64,000 nucleotides of DNA from Datnioides undecimradiatus (lineage: Eukaryota > Chordata > Actinopteri > Lobotiformes > Datnioididae). Below, in pieces: positions 10,390 through 23,923 of this stretch; positions within the stretch are counted from its first letter, which is position 1; every line of letters starts with the position of its first letter. The notes under the pieces were generated by a model, which was not told where the DNA came from, searched no databases, and saw nothing but the letters and a program-made list of their open reading frames with translations. The stretch spans positions 23,310,879-23,374,878 of the forward strand of contig WARS01000029.1 of NCBI GenBank assembly GCA_008933995.1, read 5' to 3'. The position numbers and the translations under genes were made by a program.

Positions 10390-13300
10390 GTAAGTGCTGC
10401 ACCCGCATCCCGGTGCAGCTCCTCAGTCACTCAACCAACTCTGTTGCCTCATGCGTTGAAACTATTCATTTACTTTTCACTTAAGTCATCATCGTAGCAA
10501 GTAGGCAGCGAGGTCAGCCCGCTGGTCCCTCAAAAACCAACAATCCAGGTACCTTTGAGCAACTGGGAGTGTGCAGTTGTAGTGGGAAGCTCCCAGTTGG
10601 GCTGTAGAGTAACTGAATGAAGCGGTGCCGAGCAAGAGCGCGCTTACTCATCCAACTTTCCGCGGAGAGCAAAGGGTTAAAAACACCCACGATGATCGAT
10701 CCCAGCTCCAGGATGCCGGAGGTGCTCGGTAGAAAGGAAAGTTTGACTTTTGCGCACCGCTGTAATGAAGCAGACGAGGAGCTGTCCAGCCGGCGGTGCT
10801 GAAACAGGCGCTCAGGCTCCTGCAGAGACGCATTCACAGCCTGGTGCTGACTCTTGGCTGGTGCTTGTGCTCCAGACTGCAGGTTGAAGTCTTTATTTGA
10901 GCTTTTATGGTTTGTGGTGTTTCCCTTACATCAACGTCTTGTTAGAACATAGTTTCTGAGTCATTTCTGGCCCTTTTAAGACGGCGGTCTCCAGCCTTAT
11001 TGCCTTGTGACCCCTCCTCAGGTTGCAGTTGTCTCGGGGTAATGACCAGTTCAAAGAGAGGTTCATTATTGACCCTCAAATGCAATATTTAGGAGGCTTA
11101 AGATGAAAAGTGCAGAGCAACAGGTGATAAAGAAGTCGTTTTGTGTTTTAGATTAACCTCGACCCCCGTTTGGGAAACACTTCTATAATCATTCCCGTCG
11201 TTTGTGCAACTTTCCCAAACTCACTTCACTGGCAGGAATCCACTAAACGTTAAAGTGTTGGTTTCCAGCCTTTGTGGCCCACTCGTCACCAGATGCAACC
11301 ACTTCAACCAAAGGGTATCCTTTTTATGCTTCGAGGCCCTGGAAGGTAAAATTACCCGGTAATTTACCAGAGAAATGGCGGAGGTGAGAGCACAGCAGCG
11401 CACGGAAACATGTTGTTTTAGTGTTATTCGTTTCTAGACCCTTCAGGTTTGTGTTGTGACCCTTACACGGGGCCCAGACCTCTCGTTGGGAACCGCTGCA
11501 CTACATTCAGAAGTGTTTCCCTCTTTAGCTTTTCGCCTTCTTGCCCTTTAGTCACAGCAGGAGCTGGAGTGAAGTCTTTATCGCGAGGCGGTGTTTTGCT
11601 GGTGAAGCGAGAACGTCGAGCCCATCTGGCTGCGCTGGATTAGAGCGCTTCTTTGACCTTTCACCTCTGACCTTTCAGGAATTGACGACACATGAGCGGC
11701 TGCAGAGTTGATCATCCAAACTGAGTGCTGTGCAGGATCAATAGCCTCTGATCATTAATCAATAATGCACTTTGTCCATGCAGCTTTTGTTCTTTAAGTG
11801 ACACCTACGATTCATGTTGCAATCACTGCGCTGACCTTGATTTCTGCCATTCAATCCATCCTATGGATTAATCAAGGATTGTGAGGTCTAATCTAGCCAG
11901 GATTGTACGACTGCACACACAAACGCACATATGGACACGTGTGCTCCTCCGGGCTCACATGCACGTACAGTACGCGGACGCTGCCGGCTCTGTGTGGCAT
12001 GTCTGTTCTTGTTTGTGTGCAGCTGGTGGCCAACGCGGTGCTGTTCACCAGCGTCAACTTGTCGGGGGTGTTTGTGCGGATTCTCACCGAGCGCACCCAG
12101 AGGAAAGTCTTCCTGCAAGCCCGCAACTGCATCGAGGAGAGGCTGAGGCTGGAGGATGAGAATGAGAAACAGGTGAGGCGTGAATCTAAAAAAAACACAA
12201 ACGCACACACACACAACAAAGCACAGATGGATGGAAAACAGCAGAACGAGAGAAAGACGAGGAGAACGTGCATCCAAACGTTTCGCCTCGTCTTGAATCT
12301 TCACAGTCTCTTGATAAGTTTTTCTTTTTTTTTTTTTTTTAAAGGTTTCAGGTGCCAATGTATTCTAACAACCTGCCCACAGGCACGCAGTAACTATGAC
12401 AGCAGCTATTTAAGGAAAGAACAATTACTGTGGCACATGCACCGGCGCCACACATTCCACCCCCTCTGCGCACACCTACATGCAGCGATTTAACAAAGGA
12501 GCAATCAGGCAACTTTAACACACAGAAACACTTTGTTATGCGCCGCACCCTCCTCGCCCGCCACGCGCCCCAAACCCACCCACACCAGTTGTTAAATAGA
12601 GAATTAATTATCCCATGTATGTAATATGCCTCCGTGCACGTCTCGCCTTCGCTGTGCACAACATTCGCGAGCGCGCGCGCGCACACTTAGCACCTGTGCT
12701 TTGTAGATTAGACGATGATATGCTGTGTTTTCCCCAGCAGTAACAGGCTCCCTTCTGACAGGTAATTACACAAGCAGATTGCTTTCATGGCCTCCCTACT
12801 CCAGTAAAGGTCACAGTTTATCTGGGTGAGTGAAACACACACAGGCCCCCTGATTGGGATCTATCAACAGCCAGCCAACGGGCCGCAACCAGGCTGCTGC
12901 TCGCAAACTCCTCGGATTTGAGTTTCACCCCATCAAACGGGCCCGCTGGTTATCACTGGGCTCTGAGCCGGATCCGTAGGCTGTATTGATCCCCAGACAT
13001 GTGTAGGCTGTATGCGCTGTACATCTGGGTGGCTCCTTGGTTCAATAGCAATCTGCGGGGCCAGAGGCAATGCGTGGTTTACTCACGGCGCCGTGTGCTC
13101 ATGGCAAAAACACAGAGCAATGCAACCCCTGCGTCAACGCCCTCGGGTCTAAGCGGCAGGCTAGGCGGTCCCAACGCGAGGCTAACTCAGTAGCTCCTCG
13201 CTGTCTTCATCTGAGGGTGACATGTCCTCAGTTGCCATGGAGACTCATCTGTTGACATGTGGGCTCAGCAGCTGTTACGGCTTCTTCCAAACCACTTTGT

Positions 13301-14211
13301 GTAGATGTGTGTGCCATGAACTTCCCGTGATTGGTCCAATAGTAACTTTCACATGATAGCAACAGTGTGAACCATGGTTCGGTTTGATCTGGACTGAGGA
13401 CTCCTCTTCCCGTGGTCTTGGGGACCACGTCTCTAATTTAGGTCCTGAAGGTCCTGAAGTTCTCACCAGACAAGGTCACTGTGAAAGGGCCCTAAACTCA
13501 CCTGGTCAAGGGTCAGAGAAAGGTCAAAGGTCACCGTTCGGCCTGCGATCTTCCCTCAGACGTCATACGGCGCTGAAACAATTTCATTTTCCAGCTCGAG
13601 TTTTCTAGAGTAGAGGCCACTTCTGTCATCCTTCAGCTGAGGAGGTTCATGCTTCCCTCAGCTGACCGTCACACTGTGCATCACTTCAGCTTTAACCACA
13701 CAGGTGTAAACATTCATCAGTTCAGACACACAAGAGCCATGATTATGACACATTTTCTTTGCTTTTCACCTCCATGTTGTCTTTTTAATGAACGCCTCGT
13801 GCACATTAAAGGGTCTCCTGATGACAATGATGATTTAAAAGGTAAACAGGCAAATCATTTGGCTTCCCGTCAGTTTCAAAAGTTGAAATTGTGATGTTTT
13901 TGCAGGAATTTGCGCTCCTTGTTTATCTGGGCGACAGGAAACCTTCATGTTTACGTGAGCGAGCGTGCGGCAGCGGTTGGTTAATAAAGCCGCGTTCAAA
14001 CGGTGAATTAAACCCGGGACAGATCAGAGGAACGGGAATCTTTGATATGCAATTATAACACGTCCAGGGAAGAGACATGGAAGCGTTTAATAAAGCAGGT
14101 AAATGAATGATCTTATTAAAAAACAACCACGTCTTCGTGCTTTGGTTAGCGCCGTTCTTACACCTGACACACACAAAACACACGTGGGACGAACACACCG
14201 CCAGACGCGCG

Positions 14212-14252
<41 letters not shown>

Positions 14253-17200
14253 ACACACACGCCTCCATCAGTAAAAGTGTGACGGCTGTTTCTAAAAGCT
14301 GCTCTCCACTTTAGTTCCTTCATCCGCAGGTGAGGAGCGGTTGTGTGAATGGATGGATAATGTGAAACAGCGTCGGAGGGAGACGCAGGAGAGCCCCGGC
14401 TGCTTTTATAACCCTGCCTCTCAGCAGCCATTCAGCAGAGCAGCCTGATGATTCATTGTGCATTCACAACCATTTGACATCCCGCTAGAGTTGCACTTTA
14501 TGCTGCAACTGAGACGATTCACACAAACAAAAACACGGCGATCCGCGCGGATACTACTCCAGGCTCGTCAGCTGATGAACCAACAACAACTCTGATCACA
14601 TATTAACCCTTTAAAGCTTCACAGATGTGAGGATTCAGCCCGGTGTGCATCGTGGATGATGCTGCAGCTCGCAGTTTGCATCCAATGCATTTAGCTGTGA
14701 ATCTTTCATATGGTCAGACAGAACCTGGAGCGGTGTAAGTCAGGGAGAAACCTGCAAATAATGTTTACTGCGTCGGACCTGGGCCCGATTTTAAAGGGAG
14801 AAACTCACAGGTTACTGATTTTTTTGGCTGATCCAGTGATTTTTTTGAGCTTTTCTATGAGGCGTGTGCAGCGATTCTGCAGCAATGTGATGCAAAAGCA
14901 CCTAAAAGTTGAATATTCTTTATATAAACGTTGTTGTTGCACGAATGTATTACAGAAAGCTTTTTAATTCTGCTTTAAATACACAGAAAAACCTCACAAT
15001 CTGCAAATACTGCCCAACCCACACAGGCTTTTTATTGACTGTATGTTGATGCTGATGACCGTAACCACAGCCTCTCTGCCAGAAACACCGTTTCCCTCTA
15101 GTCGAACTAGAGTTGTCTTCATTGTAGAAAGACAGGATTATTGGAAAAGAGGCTTGAACAAATTAGAAAAACTTACTTCTCGATCATTATAAGTTCAATA
15201 TCTTTAGGTTTTGGGCCCGCTTTACATTAAGTTAAATGTTTAATTCCCCCAAACTAGTTTCTGCCTGGTCCAACAACTCATTAACTTATTAATGACGTGA
15301 CTAATCAGCTGTTGAGTCTATCAAGTCTTAAATCATTGTGTAAAACATCACATCAATACTGTTTTTAGAGTTTAAGGTCTTCAAATGTCTTGTTTGCGTC
15401 ACTGTCCAACCAGATATTCAGCTGAGGACTGCATTTATTAATTAGTTTTCATTACAGATTCACCAGATTGTTATATTCTCGTGCTCAGTCTGTGACATGT
15501 TGATGACATGTCGATCCTGCCAAGAACCAAAACACGTGATTTTAGGTGTAACTCAGTTGACAGCGTTATCAGATAACAGGAAATCCATCATTTGCAGACT
15601 TTATTAAGTAATTAAATCCCACATGTTTTGTGTTAATTGGTGACTTCGTTGGCTGAGTAAGAGCAGAGCACAGTTCACACATTTGTTTGCTTACACCTGC
15701 ATGAACACAATCACGCAGCGTGAGCGTCTGCGTCCTCCCAGCTTAAAGTTCTGACGCTGCCTCCTCTTCTGCTTTAACCCCTCCCTCCGCAGGAGCGTCT
15801 GCTAATGAGTCTACTGCCCAGGAATGTTGCCATGGAGATGAAGGAGGACTTCCTGAAGCCGCCCGAGCGGATCTTTCACAAGATCTACATCCAACGTCAT
15901 GACAATGTCAGGTATGGGGGTGTCATGACAACTGCGGACCGCGGAGGTGCGCGGAGGGGCTGGAGTGTTTTGATCCAGGTGTCACCTGCTGTGATGTCAA
16001 GGTCAAGAATAGAAGGGGAGCAATTAAGATCAGCCATTAATGCAGATGCAATCAGACTACGTAAAGGTTAGGAAGAGGAAATGGACGGAGCAGCGTCGCC
16101 TGTGCAGCTGACACTGGCGGCACGTTGGAAAATGGTCGTTTTGTCTGTCACACCGATCGTTTGTGACGCTGGTCTGGGGACAGATTAATGAATCTGCAGG
16201 GGAAATGTATTAAAAGAGAGCAGAGGCTGGGTTTTATTAATCTAATATTCAAGCCTTGATAATGTTGCTGTATTAGAAGCTCTGCAGCAGCCAAAAGGAC
16301 CTTAATCTTAACTCAAGGTCTGCTGGTTTCCCACTGCATCTCATCAGTGAGAACCAACTGTTTCACTGTTTTAATTTTTTCTTTTTTTTTTTTGCATTTG
16401 CATTTAATAACCCAAAACTACTGGAGTCTTGTGTTCTGTCCAGAACAATCACAAGAACTGGGAAAGTCTGGTCCAACCCACCCAGAAGCGTCCTGCTCCC
16501 CAAACTAAGGTACAAGGCCACAGGCAGATCTCCAAAACAAGTACACCTCCACTCCTAACCTGTACAAACACAAACTAAGGGGCAGAAACACACAGAAATC
16601 AGAAGGCTGCTGGTCTGGGAGAAAGAGCTCCTGCTCCTCCAGCTTCCCCTTACATAGAGGGCAGGGTCACCCACTAATTGTCTGATCAGGAGCAGCTGAG
16701 AGAGACGACAGAAGGGGTGTGACGCTTAGACATTGACAGGATGTTAATGAAGCAAACTGGTGACGTTTTACCACCAAAAGTTCTCCAGTTTCACCAAAAC
16801 AGGCTCTTTGTTGCATCAAAGCAGAGTTCAGACTAAGAAATAACACCAATGGCAGGAATAATCAGTGTTTCTAGAGAAGCTGCATGCAGTGAAAGTGTGA
16901 CAACAAAGGAATCATGTGAACAAACTCTGTGGTTGTGATGAAGCTACAGAGGAGCTGCAGCTCCACTCTTCTTTATGGAGCTAGCTTCAGTTTGTTTATC
17001 CGTCCGGACACAACTTCACTGCCTGGGTTCACTCTCTCTTTCAGCCGCAGGAGGCAGATGTTTGCAGAGAAAGAGCCCTGAAATCCCTCAGCAACCTCAC
17101 TGCTTAGCAGCAGAAGGCAGAGTAAAAGAGTTAGCAAACAGCTGGTGAACATGGCGTCCCCTCGAGATCCAGAGAGTTCCCTCAGGAGGCGGTGGAGACC

Positions 17201-20200
17201 AAAAATAGAGCTAAAAGGCGGTCAACATTGGAGATAAATAGGTTAGAACAGACTCGGATTAGAAGATACTGTATCTCTGTCACTGCTGCATGTGCAAATT
17301 AGCAACTGCCTGCTAACGTGGCGTGTCTGCTGTGTGCTTGTTTCTGCTGCCCCCTGGTGGCCAGTTAGTTATTGCAAGTTCAATGACAAAATCCTGTAAA
17401 TGACAAAATAGAATAATAACAATAATGCATAATAACATACATAATTATGTTTTTCAGATGATTTCAAATTGCACAAGTGACATGCACATGCCACTTTTGC
17501 GCGGCTAGATGCTAACATTAGATTAGCAGAAGCAGTGACTGTGGGAAAACCCTGGTTCTCATGGTTATAAAGGTAATCAGTGCAATGTGCAATCATACTG
17601 AACAGATCTTTTAAATTGCACAAAGTTGCATTGTTCAACCAGCCTACTACCTCTACCTACTAAGACTAATTCTAAGCTAATGCAGCAATGCTTATTTTAG
17701 GTGATTTTGCACTGATAAAGATCTTTACTCGACATATATAGCAAACATGATTTTTGACGAATACCCGTTGTTTGAATCACATTGTTGTGAACTGAATGTT
17801 TCCGACTGTCTGGCAGACGGAATAAGACATTTGGAGATTCTGGCAAACTGTGATCAGCATTTTTCACTAATTCCTTACATCTCATGGACAAAACAGTGAA
17901 TTAACCAATCACAAACTGGCTGAGCTGATGTTGATTATCGACGCACGCTGCTATTTGAGGACGCTCCCCTCGGTAGTGACGGTGTTTTTTCCTTTGCGCC
18001 CTCATTTTTTTGCAGCTCTTTCTCTGAAAATGTTCTTTTTTTTTTATCCGCCTGTTCAGCAGCCACCTCTGTTGCACTCGTAATGAAGAAAATATTACAG
18101 AGCGTGAGAACCTGGCTGACTTTGAGCTGATTACATTCCAACGAGGCAGTAAAGAGAAGCGGAGAGCTGTATCGGTGCTGTTGAGTGTGGGAGTGGAGGG
18201 CTAGGTAGCATGTCAACAGCACTCCTGTCAAGAGACAATCCTCTCCACTCTCTGACTGCCTCTTTTTTCCCTCTCTCTCTCTCTGTCTGCCTTCCTGCCT
18301 GCCCGCCTGCCTGTCTGTCTGTCTCTGCGCTCAGCTCCCACACTCAGCTACAGCTCGGGAACATCACCAGCCTTGCTGTCGCTCTGGCACGCGGCCAAAC
18401 ATCACGCCGCTGCACCCAGCCGGCTCGCGGCCCGTCTCCAGGGAGCTGCCACAAGCACACATGCATGCACGCGTAAACACATGGCGGTGAAAAAAACAAA
18501 AACAAAAAAACCCAGAAACCTTTATTTTGTCCCGAGCAGGGGCGTGACATCTCCCTGATCCGGCCCCTCTTTGATGTGGCCCCGAGAACGTTTGATCGCA
18601 TACCTATTTAGCCTCGCCGCCGCTCCGCTCTCCCTCTACCCTCTATCCTCTCCGACACTCCTTTTCTCCCCCTCTGCCCTCCTCTCGCCTCCTTTTCTCC
18701 TCGCCCACCACGCACCAGCACGACCTGCAGCACGGCGCCATTCAAAGACAAATCACACAACAGAAGCTCTCCTAGTCGAGCGGCAGTCGTGATCCCGGCT
18801 TTACATACATCAGGCTCCCGAGCAACTATACTGCGCCGCCAAAAAAAAGAGCAACTCAGTCACGATGCAGAGGAAGGGCCCTCTTCACGCTAACAGAGCT
18901 ACATATTAAACCTGATTGGGTTCAGACCAAAATGTCACACAATTTTGTCAATTTCCAGCTGCGTTATGAGACGAAACAGCATTTTCAGAGCACGTAGCTT
19001 CTGTGTCGCGACGTGTTTCTGTGTGAAACAGGATCAGCAAGTGGATTATAACATTTGGAGGAATCTGATTGGGCCGATTGAAAAGTGGGCGGGGTCAGAA
19101 CAAACATGGAGAGCTCCAGTGATTCAGAGTTGGATGATGAGCCTCAAGGTTCAGGTCAACACCTGAAGACACACCCACGTAGCATGCTGCTGCTAGCTAG
19201 CTAACTGATGAAGCTTAGCTCTGATGCTAACAGCTGGATGCTGATTGGTGGACGGGTGTCATCATTATTGAAGTTGATATGATATTATTCAAGGTTATGT
19301 CAGGACACGAAATATGTTGTTTTCCAGGATGAAAACATGATTTGATTTACATGAAAGAACATGACAAAACTGTTTTTTTGTAGGTACTGTTCACTAGCTG
19401 CACAATATGATCCAGGAAGAGATGCCAAAGGGGAAAAAATATATTTTTCCAATTTATTTTCACAAGAAAACAACAAGAACATTGGTTCTGATCACCTCAA
19501 ATCAGCAAAATATGCACTTAATAAAACAAAACCTCACACTCGCTGTTGTGGAAGATCATAAAACACTAATACAAAATAATATAAAGTAAGCTATTTGTAT
19601 AATGTGAATGATCAGCATCTTAGTGTAGTTTTGCTGTTAGCATGCTGACATTTTGCTAAATTAGTGCTAAACACGTAGCAAAGCTGAGGGTGAAGGGGAA
19701 GTGTTGCAGGTATTTGGTCGTGAACCAAATAGATTTTGACCTGATGGCGCTAGATGTGAAGTCGGAGCATCACCAAAGTGATTATGGTCCATCCTCATGG
19801 GACCAGGATGATCCGCCTGATAGCTGTGAAGACTTTTGACTCAAAACCTCAGAGTGGTGCCCGAGATTCATCATCTGGGAACCATGAGTGCAAGAAGAAA
19901 CCTTCATCCAATAGATCTTAAGATGTTTCAGCCCGCCCACTGACATGACGTCCCTCGAGCAATTAGCTTTAACCACGCCTCACAGTCTTATTCTGAGATG
20001 CTCACTCAGTTGTCATGGCGATGGTTCAGATAGGTCGAATGAGGTATCTCCATCTGCTGGGGATAATGGCTGGATGGATGGATTATACCTCAGGACAAAG
20101 ATAGGAGGTGGACTCTGACGCAAAAATCAATTTATGGTTGTTTCTGCAGAGAAAAAGGTACAAATTTGTTGTTTTGGTTCGTCAGTGACAAACCATTTCA

Positions 20201-21861
20201 AGGTCTGGATTTGTGTTTTTAATTTTTACAAGCTTTGATTCTGCCTTAATACCAAAACTCAGATCTCTGCACACAGCTCCGATGCCTTTACTCCACCGCG
20301 AGTAATGATCTGTTTCTTTTTTTTTTTGGACTGGGAGTCAATAAGATCCATAACACCTTGTTTTGTTGCCATCTGGCCTGCCTCTGAGCAAATGAATGAG
20401 GGGCTAAGTAGCTTTCAACACCTTCCTCATCCCCACCGCAGCAGCTAGCCAGCAGCAGGCAATTTAGCCCTGTAATTGATTTAGCGGTTGGCCTAAAAGA
20501 CGCTTTCACTTATCAGGGATTGGATTACGGTACTCACTGCTTCACTTTTGATCGCCATTAGCCAATTTCTCTGCTCCGGTGTGATCCGTGGGTATTTTGT
20601 GTCAGAAAGGCGGGAAGAGACTGTGAATTTGATAGACCTCCTCTGCTGTTGAAGGATTTTTATATTTTTTTATTAGCATATTCAAAATCAGCTGTCATGA
20701 CAAGTTAAAGGGATAGTATGGGGTTTTTGGAAGTGGGGCTGGGTGAGTTAATTCTCCTTTGTCAGTGCATTACCCTCAGTCGGCATGCTCCAAGCTTGGA
20801 GAGGCAGCAAATCAGCTTAAATGTGTGCTATGTCTCCAGTGTTTTCACTGCTGCCGGACAGCTGTTACCACCAGAGTCCTTTGACAAAACCAGTAACTTT
20901 ACCTTTACACAAAATGGGAGTTGCTGGTCTACTGCTGCCTCTGTTACTGTGTGACTTCTGTGTTTTAAAAAGTCACAGTACAAACAAACTAACTGATTGG
21001 GGCAGCAGTAGACAAGCAAGACTGATGTTCTCTGCAGTAAACCAAGGAGTCTGGAGGCTCTGGAGAGCAATCTGAAAGATATCTGTTTTGCAGCAGTGCA
21101 TTGCTTAGCTTCCTACATCGGTACTCCTGCTGCTTCTTCAAACTGGGAGCATGTCAACCGCTGTCTCCTTAATGTAAAAACACTGACTATGGTTAAGTGT
21201 CTCATACGACTCCACTTCCAAAATCCAGGACTAACCCCCAAGTGTCTTCACACCAGGTTGTAATTTGAGTTTCTCTCCTTTTCTTCTGACAGCATCCTGT
21301 TTGCAGACATCGTCGGTTTCACCAGCTTGGCTTCTCAGTGCACCGCTCAGGAACTCGTCAAACTACTCAACGAACTCTTTGGGAAGTTTGATGAGCTGGC
21401 CACAGTAAGTGCTCCTGCTACTCCCTAACTGCAACCCTGGTTCATACTGCAGTGGTTAAGTTGCTGCATTGCTTTAAGCACACAAGATGGTTGAAACGTT
21501 AGCTTCTGCTGTGAGACCACGTCACCGAGCCGTCTCAGACAGCCTACAGTGGGGGAGGAGGACTGGCTGGAAGTGTCTCCAAACAGTTGGTGAGCTCCCG
21601 TTTCTGCCTCTTGTTCCTCCGCAACGCAGAAAGCCTCCAAGAAAAACCAAATGTATTATTTAGTCCTGGAGCTAATTTATCATGCCAAGCCGTGTATTGA
21701 TCCAATAGTGAAAGTGAAGCTGGAGAGGCTGACTGACACGGAGGAGGTGGAGGAGGAGGAGGGGGAGGAGATGAAGGTCAAGAAGGAGAAGGGTGAGAGA
21801 GGGAGAGATGAGTGAACCGATTTTTAGACGGAGGGGAGATAAGGGCTGAGGAGGTGGAGTG

Positions 21862-21925
<64 letters not shown>

Positions 21926-23884
21926 CACTAGAGGGACCACTGCACTTGATAAAGAGACAGAGTGTGTATGGTAGCACTCACTGTACGTCAGTAAGCCGGT
22001 GCAGCGTTGTTCTCTGGGAAAGAAGATTAGGTGAGCGATAGGTTATCTGCCACCAGACTACTATAATCATATTAATACTGCATGAGACACACACACACAC
22101 TCACACACACACACACACACGGTTTCATCATGGTTTGTACTGTAGCGATGTAGCAGGCCTAAGGCGACCTCAACACATGCTCACACACACAGTTAAAGGA
22201 CCGACATGAAACATAAACGCTGCACTCAATCATAAATTGACCGTGACATGTCATCAGAGATTAAGGGAGCCTGTTGCAAGCTGAAGCATCAGCCTCTGCG
22301 ACGACAATGCTGCAGCCTCTACGTTTCCGCTGACATCTCCACATTTTGTTTGTGTGTAGCTGAGTCCGGCATCAGGCTGCAGTGAAATGGGATAATGTAA
22401 ATAAACTGATCAATCAGACTAATTTGCTAATTTGAGCTACTGCATGTGCAGCATTGCCAAACATTAATGTTGCACACCTTTACTTTATTGATCTCGGCCT
22501 GCATCATCAGCAGAAATTAGAATGTTTTTAAAGTTGGCGATTATGTTTGTTTTGGTGTTTTTGTGCCCCCTTGTGGCCAAATATAGATAAGCGCAGCTTT
22601 AAAATGACCAAATTTAGACACACTGGCTGTGTAAACAGGTAACTGATTGCAAACACAAACCTATAGAAATATCATAAACCAATGCATGTCAGGACTGTGG
22701 GTTTGTAGGCCTGACAAGAAGTAAAAACACAGCTTTAAAATTAACAATAAATGTACTTACACAGCAGTTTTTGTTGTATTTGTTTATCTCCAGCAGGTGT
22801 GGAGTTAAACTTATTTAAACATTAATTAAACTTTTAACATTTAGTTAAATTCTAACAATTCTTAACCATTTATAATTGATTTTACAGCAAAATTCTTGCT
22901 TTAGTGCGTAAAAAAATCGTATTAGTCATATTTATTATTTTATTTTGCTCTGGAAACAACCGTAGGTGTCTTAAATGATTATGTGTTACATAATGATCTG
23001 AATGTTTTTAATTGTTTTACACTCATAGATATAATAAAGTACTGATTTTTAATTTTTTATACATATTTCATATTTAATTTAATGGAACAGATCTCACTAG
23101 AGCTTGTTAATGATATAAAAGTCAGTCCTGCTCATCGTGTCCGTTACACCACATTCCCAGTGTGCCACTTGCCTGAACTCCTCTGCTATGGAGGCCAAGA
23201 GACCTCTTCAGAGAGTCTACACAAATGCACACACACACGCTTATACTGTAGACACATGTGCACACACACACACACAAGTCACATGATCAGCAGGATTATC
23301 CCCCTTCAGTTCATTCTGCATCTCAGCAATCGGTCATGGCTTAACGCGGGGAGAGAGACAGAGGGAGGAAAGAGCGAGATACAAGGTGATATGTGGTTTG
23401 CTATCAGTGCTCCAGCACTCAGAAAGCCATTATATGGAAAACTTGTGATGAGGATATATTGCGCGTGTGTGTGTGTGTGTGTGTGCGTGAGTGTGTGTGT
23501 CTGTGTGTAGCTGCAGCTGCATCCTAATTGAGATTTATACCCTGTCGTGTTAGCGAGGGAGAAATTCACTTTCAAACCGGCTCTGTCACAGCTGCTGAGC
23601 CTGTCTGACTGCTGCATGCTGCACAACACATCTATTCCCCGGAGGCTCAACCTAAACTTAACCCTAACAGACATGCGCCCGAGTTAAACCCCAACCTTCG
23701 TCTAAACGTAATGACGACAGAAATGAATCAAGCCAAACTGGGGGCAATGATTTTTGCCTAAAATGAGACACACTGTCCCCAAGTCAGCTGGTTTACAATC
23801 CCAAATTTCTCCCCACTGCGCACACAGATAGCTCTCTCTTGAGACATGCCTTGCTGTCAGCTGATAATTTCTCTCTCATTTCTG

Positions 23885-23923
<39 letters not shown>

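Larger units (their letters stand above)
10390..12022 (+). other. adcy1 intron 1
   Basis: 1633 nt, GTAAGT to GTGCAG. The first 450 nt are CpG-rich and include the split REST-like motif. Two copies of a MITE-like repeat occupy about 10980-11505. No coding sequence seen. Confidence 0.85.
15912..21292 (+). other. adcy1 intron 3
   Basis: 5381 nt, the longest intron; GTATGG to GACAG. Dominated by interspersed repeats: about 16975-17385, 19600-19945 and 20707-21245. A (TGCC/TGTC) tetramer block lies at about 18291-18327. No coding sequence seen. Confidence 0.85.
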
